From Amycolatopsis iheyensis (GTDB taxonomy: Bacteria > Actinomycetota > Actinomycetes > Mycobacteriales > Pseudonocardiaceae), in the NCBI RefSeq assembly GCF_024703995.1, contig NZ_JAMXQV010000027.1, forward strand, positions 62,001-126,000: DNA of 64,000 nucleotides, read 5' to 3'. Within the stretch, counting starts at the first letter, position 1, and the number at the start of each line of letters is the position of its first letter. The notes under the pieces were generated by a model. The model worked only from the letters and a program-made list of their open reading frames with translations. It ran no database searches and was not told the origin of the DNA. Positions 40,201 to 52,200 of the stretch are shown in pieces. The translations under genes were made by a program, and so were the position numbers.

Positions 40201-43200
40201 CCCGGCCGACCGCGGCTGGGACCTCGGGCGGCTGTTCGACGCCGACCCGGACCGGGCCGGCACCTCCTACGTCGACCGCGGCGGGTTCCTCGAGGGCGCG
40301 GCGGAGTTCGACGCCGGCTTCTTCGGGATCTCCCCGCGCGAGGCGGTCGCGATGGACCCGCAGCAGCGGGTGCTGCTGGAGACCGCCTGGGAAGCGCTGG
40401 AGCACGCGGGCATCGACGTCTCTTCGTTGCGGGGCACCGACGCCGGGGTCTTCGCCGGCGTGATGGAGCAGGGCTACGGCACCGGCGGCCCGGTGCCCGA
40501 GGAGCTCGAAGCCTTCCAGACCACCGGCACCGCGGGCAGCGTCGCCTCGGGCCGGATCTCCTACCTGCTCGGCCTGCGGGGACCGGCGATCACCGTCGAC
40601 ACGGCGTGCTCGTCCTCGCTGGTCTCCCTGCACCTGGCCGCGCACGCGCTGCGCCGCGGCGAGTGTTCGCTGGCGCTTTCCGGTGGCGCCACGATCATGG
40701 CGACCCCGCAGTCGTTCGCCGAGTTCTCGCGCCAGCGCGCGCTGGCCGCGGACGGCCGGTGCAAGTCCTACGCCTCGGCCGCCGACGGCACCGCGTGGGC
40801 CGAAGGCGCCGGCATGCTGGTCCTGGAACGCCTCGGCGACGCCCGGCGCCACGGGCACCGGGTCCTGGCCGTGCTGCGCGGCTCGGCGGTGAACTCCGAC
40901 GGCGCGTCCAACGGCCTCACCGCACCCAGCGGCGACGCGCAGCAACGCGTCATCCGCCAGGCGCTGACCGCGGCCGGACTGTCCACTTCGGACGTCGACG
41001 CGGTGGAGGGCCACGGGACCGGGACCAAGCTCGGCGACCCGATCGAGGCCGAGGCGCTGCTGGCCACCTACGGCGCCGACCGCGCCGGGGAGCCGCTGTG
41101 GCTGGGCTCGCTCAAGTCGAACGTCGGCCACACGCAGGCCGCGGCCGGTGTCGCCGGCGTGATCAAGATGGTCGAGGCGCTGCGGCACGGGGTGCTGCCG
41201 GCGACGCTCAACGTGGACGAGCCGTCCTCGCGGGTCGACTGGTCGGCCGGCGCGGTCGCGCTGCTGACCGAAAGCCGGCCCTGGCCGGAGCGCGGCCGCC
41301 CGCGGCGCGCGGGGATCTCGAGCTTCGGCCTCAGCGGCACGAACGCCCACGTGATCGTGGAGCAGGCCCCCGAGCAGCCGGCTGTTCGCGAAGCCGCGAC
41401 ACCGCCCGCGATCGTGCCGTTCGTCCTGTCGGCTCGCAGCTCGGGAGCGCTGACCCGGCTGGCGGAGCGGCTCGTCCCGCTCGTCGAGCACGCCGACGAG
41501 TCGTCGTGGGCCGACATCGCCGTGGCACTCGCGGCCCGGCGGACGACCATGGACGAACGCGCGGTCGTGCTCGCCGGTTCGCAGGAGGAAGCGCTTGCGG
41601 GCCTGCGCGCGCTCGCCCGTGACGAGGCGGATCCCCTGGTGCTGCGCGACATCGCGACCTCGGACGCGTCGTCCGGCGTCGTGCTGGTTTTCCCCGGCCA
41701 GGGCGCGCAGTGGACCGGCATGGGCCGCGAGCTGCTCGACACCGCGCCCGTGTTCGCCGAAGTCGTCGAGGAGTGCGCCCGGTTGCTGCCCGAGTGGGCG
41801 GACTGGTCGCTGCTCGACGTCCTACGCGGCGACGCCGACGAGGACCTGCTCACCCGGGTGGACGTCATCCAGGTGGCGAGCTTCGCGATGATGGCCGGCC
41901 TGGCCGCGCTGTGGGCGTCGGCGGGCATCCGGCCCGACGCGGTCGTGGGCCACTCGCAGGGCGAGATCGCCGCGGCCTACGTCGCCGGGGCGCTGTCGCT
42001 GCACGACGCGATGCGGGTCGTCGTGGTCCGGAGCCAGACGATCGCCGACACGCTGTCCGGCCACGGCGGCATGGCCTCGGTCCGGCTCGACGCCGACGAC
42101 GCGACGGCGCGGCTGGCGAAGTGGGCCGGCCGGGTCCAGGTCGCCGCGGTGAACGGCCCGTCTTCGGTGGTGCTGTCCGGTGAGCCGGACGCGCTGACCG
42201 AGGCGCTGGCCGAACTAGCCGGGGCCGGGGTCGACGTCCGCCGGGTGGCCGTCGACTACGCCTCGCACAGCGACCAGGTCGAGGCCGTCGAGGACCGGCT
42301 GGCCGAGGCACTGGCCGGGCTCTCCCCCGTCGAGCCCGCGGTGCCCTTCCACTCGACCGTGACCGCGGCGGGCCGCGCCGACGGCCCGCTGGACGCCGGC
42401 TACTGGTACCGCAACCTGCGGCAGCAGGTCCGGTTCGGGCCGGCCGTCGACCGCCTGCTGGAGCAGGGTTTCGGCGCGTTCGTCGAGGTCAGCCCGCACC
42501 CGGTGCTGGTGCAGCCGATCGCCGAAACCGTCCACGAGACGCGCTCGGCCGCGGTCGTCGCGGGTTCGCTGCGCCGGTCCGACGGCGGGCTCGGCCGCCT
42601 GGCGCGGTCGATGGCCGAGCTGTTCGTCCGCGGCGTCGCGGTGGACTGGCGGGCCCTGCTCCCGGCCCCCGACGCGGTCGCGTGGGTCGACCTGCCGACC
42701 TACCCGTTCGAGCGGCAGCGCTACTGGCGCCGTCCGGTGCCGGCGGGCGGCGCGGCCGGGCTCGGCCTCGACGACGCCGGGCACCCGCTGCTCGGCGCGC
42801 TCGTCCGGCTGCCCGGCTCCGGCGGCCTGGTCGCGACCGGGCGCTGGTCGGCGTCGCTGCTGCCCTGGACGCGCGGCGACGACGTGCCCGAGGCGGCGCT
42901 GGTCGAGCTGGCGCTGTGGGCCGGTGACCTCGCCGGTGTCCCGGTGGTCGAAGAGCTGACCGTCGAGCGGGCCGTCACGCTGTCCGGCCACGACGGCCTC
43001 GACGTGCGGATCGTCGTGGCGCCACCGGACGGCACCGGCCGCCGGTCGCTGACTGTCCACTCCGGACCGTCCGTCGCCGGGGACTGGACGCCGCACGCCA
43101 CCGGCACCCTGGCTCCCGCGTCCAGGGACGTCGTCGAGACCGCCGCCGCCCCCGCGGCCGAGGTCGCGCTCGACGAAGCCGAGCAGTCCGACGCGCACCG

Positions 43201-46200
43201 CTACGGCATCCACCCGGCTCTGCTCGACGCGGCGGTCCGGACCGTCCTGCCGCCCGAGCGGCGGCCGGTGACCTGGCGCGGCGTCCGGCTGCTGGCGTCC
43301 GGGGCCGGCACCGTCGGCGTCCGGTCCACCCCTTCCCTCCGCGTCGAGCTGACCGATCCGGCCGGGCAGCCGGTGCTGACGGTGGCCGAGCTGGTCGCCG
43401 CGCAGCGCACGGCCACCGCGGCCCTCCACCGCCTCGACTGGGTCGAGCACCCGCCGCCCCAGGCGTCCGCGGAGCTGGTGGTCCACGAGGCCGACGTCTC
43501 GGCGGGCGACCCGCGGGCGGCGGTCCTCGCGGTGCTGGCGCGGCTCCAGGCGTTCCTCGCCGAGCCCGGCGACGCCAGGCTGGTGATCGTCACCCCGGAC
43601 GACGACGGGATCGCCACGAGCGCCGTTCAGGGCCTGGTCCGCTCCGCGCAGTCGGAGCACCCGGGCCGGATCGTGCTGGTGGCCGCCGACGACGCTTCCC
43701 TGGCGAACGTCGCCGTAGCCGGCGACGAACCCCAGCTGCGGCTGCGGAACGGCCGGGTGCAGGTGCCCCGGCTGGCGCGGCTCGACGCGGCCGCGACCGC
43801 GTCCCGGCCGCTCGACCCCGCCGGCACGGTGCTGATCACCGGAGGCACCGGGACGCTCGCGGCGATCACCGCCCGGCACCTCGTCACCGAGCACGGCGTC
43901 CGGCACCTGCTGCTGGCCGGCCGTCGTGGCCCGGCGGCCGAGGGCGCCACGGCGCTGCGGGACGAGCTGACCGCGCTCGGCGCGACCGTCCGGCTCGTGG
44001 CCGCCGACGTGGCGGACCGCGAGCAGGTGGCGGCGCTGCTGGCGAGCGTCCCCGCCGAGCACCCGCTGACCGCGGTCGTGCACACCGCCGGGGTGCTGGC
44101 CGACACCGTGGTCACCGACCTCGACGCGGACCGCGTCGACGCCGTGTTCGCGCCGAAGGTGGCCGCGGCCCGGCACCTCGACGAGCTCACCCGCGACCTC
44201 GACCTCGCCGCCTTCGTGCTCTACTCCTCGGCCGCGGGTGTGCTCGGCAACCCGGGACAGGGCAACTACGCCGCGGCCAACGCGGCGCTGGACGCCCTGG
44301 CGCGGGAGCGGCGTCGCGCCGGCCTGCCCGCGGTCTCGATCGCTTGGGGCTACTGGGAATCCGCCAGTGGCCTGACCCGCCACCTCGGCCACGCCGACCT
44401 CCGGCGGAACCGGGACATCGGCATGGCCGGGCTGTCCGACGCCGACGGCATGGCGTTGTTCGACCAGGCCCTGCGGGCCGGCGACGCGGCCGTGGTCGCG
44501 ACCGCGTTCGGCGCGGCGGCCGACGACACGCGAGTGCCTTCGGTGCTGCGCGGCCTGACTTCGGCGCGGCGGCCGGCCGCGGCGGCCGTGCGACCGGCGG
44601 CGGCCCCGGCCGCGTCGTCCGGGCGGCTGAACGCACTGCCGGAAGCGGAGCAGCTCGACGCGCTGGTCGACCTGATCCGCCGGCAGTGCGCGCTGGTCCT
44701 CGGCCACGCGAGCACCGACGCGATCCGGCTCGACCGGACGTTCAAGGACTCGGGCTTCGACTCGCTCACCGCGCTCGAGCTGCGCAACCGGCTCGCCGCC
44801 GCGACCGGGCTGACGCTGTCCCCCGCGATGATCTTCGACTACCCGCGGCCGCGGGCGCTCGCCGCCCACCTGCAGGCCAAGCTCCTCGACGAAGACGCGC
44901 AGGCGCAGCCGGCCACCGTGGCGCCGAAGGCGGCGGCCGACGAGCCGATCGCCATCGTCGCGATGGCCTGCCGGTTCCCCGGCGGCGTGCGCGGCCCCGA
45001 AGACCTGTGGCGGCTCGTCGAAACCGAGACCGACGCGGTCACCGAGTTCCCCGCCGACCGCGGCTGGGACACCGACGCGCTGTACGACCCCGACCCGGAC
45101 CACCCGGGCACCACCTACGTCCGCCACGGCGCCTTCCTCGACGAGCCCGGTGCGTTCGACGCCGGCTTCTTCGGCATCTCGCCGCAGGAAGCGCTGGCGA
45201 TGGACCCGCAGCAGCGGCTGGTCATGGAGACCTCGTGGGAGCTGCTCGAACGGGCCGGCGTCGACCCGCACGGCCTGGCCGGGCAGGACGTCGGCGTGTT
45301 CGTCGGCGTCAACAGCCACGACTGGACCGTGCGCACGCACTATGCGTCCGGGGTGGAGGGCTTCCGGCTGACCGGCGGCTCGGGCAGCGTCGTCTCCGGC
45401 CGGGTGGCCTACCACCTGGGCCTGGAGGGCCCGGCGATCACCGTGGACACCGCCTGCTCGTCGTCCCTGGTGTCCCTGCACCTGGCCGTGCAGGCCATCC
45501 GCAACGGTGAGTGCTCGATGGCGCTGGCCGGCGGCGTGATGGTGATGGGCACCGTGGAGACCTTCGTCGAGTTCTCGCGCCAGCGCGGGCTCGCCCCCGA
45601 CGGCCGCTGCAAGGCGTTCGCCGACGCGGCCGACGGCACCGGCTGGTCGGAAGGGGTCGGGCTGCTGCTGGTCGAGCCGCTGTCGCAGGCCCGGGCCCGC
45701 GGCCACCGGGTGCTGGCCCTGGTCCGCGGGACGGCGGTGAACTCCGACGGCGCGTCCAACGGCCTCACCGCGCCGAACGGCCCGTCGCAGCAACGCGTGA
45801 TCCGCACCGCGCTCGCCGCCGCCGGCCTGCGGGCCGACGAGGTCGACTCCGTCGAGGGCCACGGCACCGGGACCACCCTCGGCGACCCGATCGAGGCACA
45901 CGCGCTGCTGGAGACCTACGGCCGGGACCGGCCGGCCGAGCGCCCGCTCTGGCTCGGCTCGGTGAAGTCGAACATCGGCCACACCCAGGCCGCGGCCGGG
46001 GTGGCCGGCGTGATCAAGATGGTGCTGGCCATGCGGCACGGCGTCCTGCCGAAGACGCTGCACGTCGACCGGCCCTCGACCCACGTCGACTGGACGGCGG
46101 GCGCGGTCCGGCTGCTCACCGAGCGCCGGGACTGGCCGCGGGCCGGCCGGCCGCGCCGGGCCGGGGTGTCGTCCTTCGGCATCGGCGGTACCAACGCGCA

Positions 46201-49200
46201 CGTCATCATCGAGGAGGCCGGCGAACAGCCGGTGCTCGCCGACGATGTCGAGGCACCCGCGGCCGAGGCGCTGGTGCCGGTGCCGGTTTCCGGCCGCTCC
46301 CCCGCCGCGCTGCGGGCCCAGGCGGGCCGGCTGGCGGACTTCGTGGCTTCGCGCCCGGACGTCGCACCCGCCGGCCTCGCCCTCGCCCTCGCCACCGGCC
46401 GCGCGCAGCTCGACCGGCGGGCGGTCGTGGTGGCCCGCGACCGCGCCGGGCTCGAAGGTGAGCTGCGCGCGCTGGCCGACGGGGCGACGCCGGTCATCGG
46501 CGGCACCCCGGCCGACGGCAAGCTGGCCATCGTGTTCACCGGCCAGGGCAGTCAGTGGCCCGGCATGGGCCGCGACCTCGCGGCCGCCTTCCCGGTCTTC
46601 GCCGACGCGTTCGCCGACGCCTGCGGCGCTGTCGAGAAGCACTGGGCCGGGCACGACACGACGCCGCTGGCCGACGTCGTGTTCGCCGCCCAGGACAGCG
46701 GGCCCGGCCGGCTGATCGACCAGACGATGTACACCCAGGCCGGCCTGTTCGCCCTGGAAACCGCGTTGTTCCGGCTCTACGAGTCGTGGGGCGTGCGGCC
46801 GGACGTCGTCGCCGGCCACTCCATCGGGGAGATCACCGCCGCGCACGTCAGCGGGGTGCTCGACCTCGCCGACGCGGGCAAGCTGGTCGCCGCGCGCGCC
46901 CGGTTGATGCAGGCACTGCCGGGCGGCGGCGCCATGGTCGCCGTCCAGGCGAGCGAGGCGCAGGTCGCGCCGTCGCTGGTCGAGGCGCCCGGCGTCGTCG
47001 ACGTCGCGGCGGTCAACAGCGCGCGGTCGCTGGTGCTCTCCGGCGACGAAGGGGCCGTGCTGTGGGTGGCGAGCGACCTCGCCCAGCTCGGCCACAAGAC
47101 CCGCCGGCTGCCGGTCAGCCATGCCTTCCATTCGCGGTTGATGCGCCCGGTGCTCGCCGGGTTCCGGGAGGTCGCCGAGTCGCTGGCCTACCGGCCCGCC
47201 CGGCTGCCCATCGTGTCCACGGTGTCCGGCCGGCCGGACACCGCGCAGCGCTTCGCCACCGCCGACTACTGGGTCGAGCAGGTGCGGGCCACGGTCCGGT
47301 TCGGCGCCGCGGTCACCGCCCTGCGCGACCAGGGCGTGACGACGGTGCTGGAGCTCGGGCCGGGCGGGGTGCTCACGACGATGGCGTCGGAGAGCGTCGA
47401 CTCCTCGGCGGTGGCCTGCGTCGCGACGCTGCGCTCGGACGGCGTGGAAGCCGCCGACGCGGTGGCGGCGCTGGGTGAGCTGCACGTGCGCGGGGTCGCC
47501 CTGGACTGGCCGGCCGTCGTCGGCCGGCCCGCCGGGTCCGGCTCGGCACTGGCCACCGAACTGCCGACCTACGCCTTCCAGAGCCGGCGGTACTGGCTCG
47601 ACCAAGTGCCGCAAGGGGAACCGGTCGCGGCCGCGCCGGTCCTCGACGTCCCGGAGGAGAGCGTCGCCGCCCGGCTGGCGGAGCGGTCCCGCGGCGAACG
47701 CGAGCGGCTCGCGCTCGAGGTGATCCGCGAGTCGGTGGCGGTCGTGCTGGGCTACCAGCGGGCCGACCTCGACGCGATGGACGACGACCAGTCGTTCAAG
47801 AGCCTGGGCTTCGACTCGCTCGGCGGCGTGCGGCTGCGCAACCGCCTGCGCGACCTCACCGGCGTCGACCTGCCCGTGACGGCGGTCTTCGACTTCCCGA
47901 CGCCGAAGGTCCTCGCGGCGCACCTGAGCGGCGAGGTCGCCGGCGAGGCGCCGGCCCCCGTCGCCGCGACGGTGGCCGACGACGACGAGCCCATCGCGAT
48001 CATCGGCATGGGCGTGCGGCTGCCCGGCGGCGTCGAGACCCCGGAAGACCTGTGGCGGCTGGTCATCGAGCGCCGCGACGCGATCTCCGGGTTCCCCGTC
48101 GACCGCGGCTGGGACACCGACGGGCTCTACCACCCGGACCCCGCGCACGTCGGCACCACCTACACCCGCTCGGGCGGCTTCCTCTACGACGCCGCCCAGT
48201 TCGACCCCGCGTTGTTCGGGATCTCGCCGCGCGAGGCGCTCGCGATGGACCCGCAGCAGCGGCTGCTCCTGGAGGCGTCCTGGGAGGCGCTGGAGCGGGC
48301 CGGGATCGACCCGATGTCCGCGCGGGGCGAGGAAGTCGGCGTGTTCACCGGGATCGTGCACCACGACTACGCGACCCGGCTGGACCGGATTCCCGAGGAC
48401 GTCCGGGGCTACGTGATGACCGGCACCTCGCCGAGCGTCGCCTCGGGCCGGATCGCCTACGTCTTCGGCTTCGAGGGACCGGCGGTCACCCTGGACACCG
48501 CGTGCTCCTCGTCGCTGGTCGCGATGCACCAGGCCGCGCAGGCCCTGCGCCGCGGCGAATGCACGATGGCGCTGGCCGGCGGGGCCACGGTGATGGCCAG
48601 CCCGGAGGCGTTCGTCGAGTTCTCCAGCCAGCGCGGGCTTTCCGCGGACGGCCGGTGCAAGGCGTTCTCGGCCACCGCGGACGGCACCGGCTGGTCCGAA
48701 GGCGCCGGCGTCGTGCTCCTGGAGCGGCTTTCGGTGGCGCGGCAACGCGGTCACCGCGTGCTGGCCACGCTGCGCGGGTCGGCGGTCAACTCCGACGGCC
48801 TGTCCAACGGCCTGACCGCGCCGAACGGATCGGCGCAGCAGCGCGTGATCCGGCGGGCCCTCGCCTCGGCCGGCCTGGACCCGGCCGACGTCGACGCGGT
48901 GGAGGCCCACGGCACCGGCACGGTGCTCGGCGACCCGATCGAAGCGGGCGCTTTGCTGGCCACCTACGGAAAGGACCGGGACGCGAACCAGCCGTTGTGG
49001 CTCGGGTCGCTGAAGTCCAACATCGGGCACACCCAGGCGGCCGCCGGCGTGGCCGGCGTGATCAAGATGGTCGAGGCCCTGCGCCACGGCGTGCTGCCGC
49101 CGACGATCAACATCGAGGAGCCGACCGGCCAGGTCGACTGGTCGGCCGGCACGGTCGCCCTGCTGACCGAGGCACGCGAGTGGCCGCGGACCGACCGGCC

Positions 49201-52200
49201 CCGGCGGGTCGGCGTCTCCGCCTTCGGCGCCAGCGGCACCAACGCGCACGTGATCCTCGAGCAGGCCCCGGCCGACGAGCCCGTGGCCGAGGCCCCGGAA
49301 CCGGGCCTGGTGACCGACGTCGTGCCGCTGGTGGTGTCCGCCAAGAGCGCCCGGTCGCTCGGCGCGCAGGCCACCCGGCTGCGGACGACGCTGGACCGCC
49401 AGCCGCTCGGCGCGGTGGCCGACGCACTGGTGCGTGGCCGGGCGACGCTGCCCGAGCGGGCGGTCGTGCTGGCCGGCTCGCCGGACGAGGCGCTGACCGG
49501 GTTGGCCGCACTCGCCCGCGGTGAGGCGGCGCCCAACCTGACCACGGGCAGCGTGACCGGCTCCGGCGCGCCCGGGCGGCTGGTGTTCGTCTTCCCGGGC
49601 CAGGGCTCGCAGTGGACGGGCATGGGCCGCACGCTGCTCGAGAGCTCCGCGGTCTTCCGGGCCCGGATCGACGAGTGCGCGAAGGCGTTCGAACCCTGGG
49701 TGGACTGGTCGCTGACCGACGTCCTGCGTGGCGAAGTGGACGAGCAGACCCTCGAGCGCGTGGACGTCGTCCAGCCCGCGAGCTTCGCGATGATGGTCGG
49801 CCTGGCCGCGCTCTGGGAGTCGGCCGGCGTGCGGCCCGACGCGGTGGTCGGCCATTCGCAGGGTGAGATCGCGGCGGCCTGCGTCGCGGGCGCCCTGTCG
49901 CTGCCCGACGCGGCCCGCGTCGTCGCGGTGCGCAGCCAGGCGATCGCGACCACGTTGTCCGGCCAGGGCGGGATGGCGTCGGTGCTGCTCGGCGCGACCG
50001 AGGCGGCCGAGGCGCTCACCGCGTGGGCGGGCCGGCTCGAGGTGGCCGTGGTGAACAGCTCGTCCTCGACGGTCATCGCCGGGGACGAGGAAGCCCTCAC
50101 CGAGGCTCTGGAAGCCTTCACGCGCGACGGCGTGCGGATCCGCCGGGTGCCGGTGGACTACGCCTCGCACACCCACCACGTCGAACGCATCGAAGACGTC
50201 CTCGCGACCGCGTTGCGCGGGATCGAGGCACGGCCACCGGAAATCCCCTTCTACTCGACGGTGACCGGGAGCTGGGTCGACGGCGGCGACGCGTTCGGCG
50301 CGGACTACTGGTACCGGAACCTGCGGCGGCCGGTCGGGTTCGGCCCGGCGGTCGCGAGCCTGCTGACCGACGGGTTCGGCGTGTTCCTCGAAGTCAGCGC
50401 GCACCCGGTCCTGGTGCAGCCGATGTCCGACGTCATCGACGACCCGGACTCGGCCCGCCCGCGCGGCGCCACCCGCCCGCTGGTCTCCGGCACGTTGCGC
50501 CGGGACACCGACGGCCCGGCGGCGTTCCTCGGCGCGGCCGCGGCGCTCCACGTCGGCGGGGTGCCGGTGGACTGGACCTCGGCGCTGCCGGCGCGCCCGG
50601 CCCGGCCCGCGGAGCTGCCGACGTACGCGTTCGACCGGCAGCACTTCTGGCTCACCGAAGCCGAAACCGACGACGACGGGCCGGTCACCACGACGGTCGA
50701 CGTCGGCTTCTGGACCGCGGTCGACGACGGCGACCCGGCGGCACTGGCCACCCTGCTCGAGCTGTCCGCCGACCAGAGCGCGGCGCTGGGCACGGTGCTG
50801 CCGGCCCTCGCCGGCTGGCGGCGGGCGGCCGAAACCTGGTCGGTCTCGGCGCAGCTGCGGTACACGGTCGGCTGGGTCCCGCCGCAGCGCGAGGCCCTGG
50901 GCGTGCCGGCGGGCCGCTGGCTCGTCATCACCCCGGAGTCGGTGCCCCACCAGGGTTTGCCCGAGCAGCTGCGGGCCAACGGCCTCGACGTGCTGACCTG
51001 CGCGGTGGCGCCCGGCGCGTCGGTGGCGGACCTCACCGGGCAGCTCGGCGAGGTCCTGGCCGGCAACGAGGTGACCGGCATCCTCGCCCTTCCGGACCCT
51101 GCTGCCGTCGACCCGGCGGCGGTCACGACCGCGACGCTGACCCTGATCCAGGCCCTCACCGCGGCGGGTGCCACCGCGCCGCTGTGGTGCCTGACCCAGG
51201 GCGCGGTCAGCGTCGACGTCCGCGACGCCGCCGCCGGCCCGGCCGAGGTGGCCCAGGCCGCGGTGTGGGGTCTGGGCCGGGCGGCCGCGCTCGAGCTCCT
51301 GGACCGCTGGGGCGGCCTGGTCGACCTGCCTGCCGAACCGGACGGCCGCGCCGTCCGGCACCTGCTGGGCGTGCTGACCGGGACGGCCGGCGAGGACCAG
51401 GTGGCGATCCGGCGCTCCGGCGTGCACGTCCGACGCCTCCGGCGGGCCACCGGCACCGGCGGCGAACGCCGCTGGCGCCCGCACGGCACGGTCCTGGTCA
51501 CCGGCGGCGCGGAAGGCCTCGGCCGGTACGTGTCGTCGTGGCTGGCGCAAGCCGGCGCCGAGCGCCTGGTCGTCACGACGGGCGAGGACGCGGACGTCGA
51601 GGCCCTGCGCGAAGAACTGGGCGCCGGCATCATCGTCGAGTCGTGCGCGGACGGCGACCGGGCGGCGCTGGCTGCCCTCCTCGACGCGCACCCGCTGACG
51701 GGCGTGGTCCACGCGGCCGACCTGTCGTTCACCAGCCCGCTCGACGAAACGGGCGGCGGCGAGGTCACCGAGGTCTTCCGGGCCAAGGTGGACACGGCGC
51801 TGTGGCTCGCCGACCTGACGGCGGACCACCCACTGGACGCGTTCGTGGTCTTCTCATCGATCGCGGGCATCTGGGGCGGCGGCGGCCAGGCAGCGGCCGG
51901 CGCGGCAAACGCGGTCCTGGACGCGCTGGTGCGGAGGTTGCGCGCGGACGGCGTCCCGGCCCAGGCAATCGCCTGGGGCGCACTGACCGCGGCCGGCATC
52001 GGGATGGACGAGGAGATGCTGGCCCAGCTACGGCGGCGCGGTGTCATCCCGATGACCCCGGAAACGGCGATGGCGGCACTGGACCAGTCGATCCAGGCGG
52101 ACACCGAAGCGGTGGTGGTCGCGGACATGGACTGGAACGCGTTCATAGTGCCGTTCACATCGGCCCGCCAGAGCCCCTTGTTCAACGACCTCCCGGAAGC

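Noticed and set aside
37109..41491. Open frame of about 1460 codons antisense to the PKS loading module
   Set aside because: Same cause: low-complexity translation, no motifs, and it runs through the PKS promoter.
42215..51829. Open frame of about 3200 codons antisense to the PKS
   Set aside because: It is a product of codon bias in very GC-rich DNA. The protein is Arg/Gly/Pro/His-rich without domains, and the sense strand carries clear KS, AT, KR and ACP motifs.
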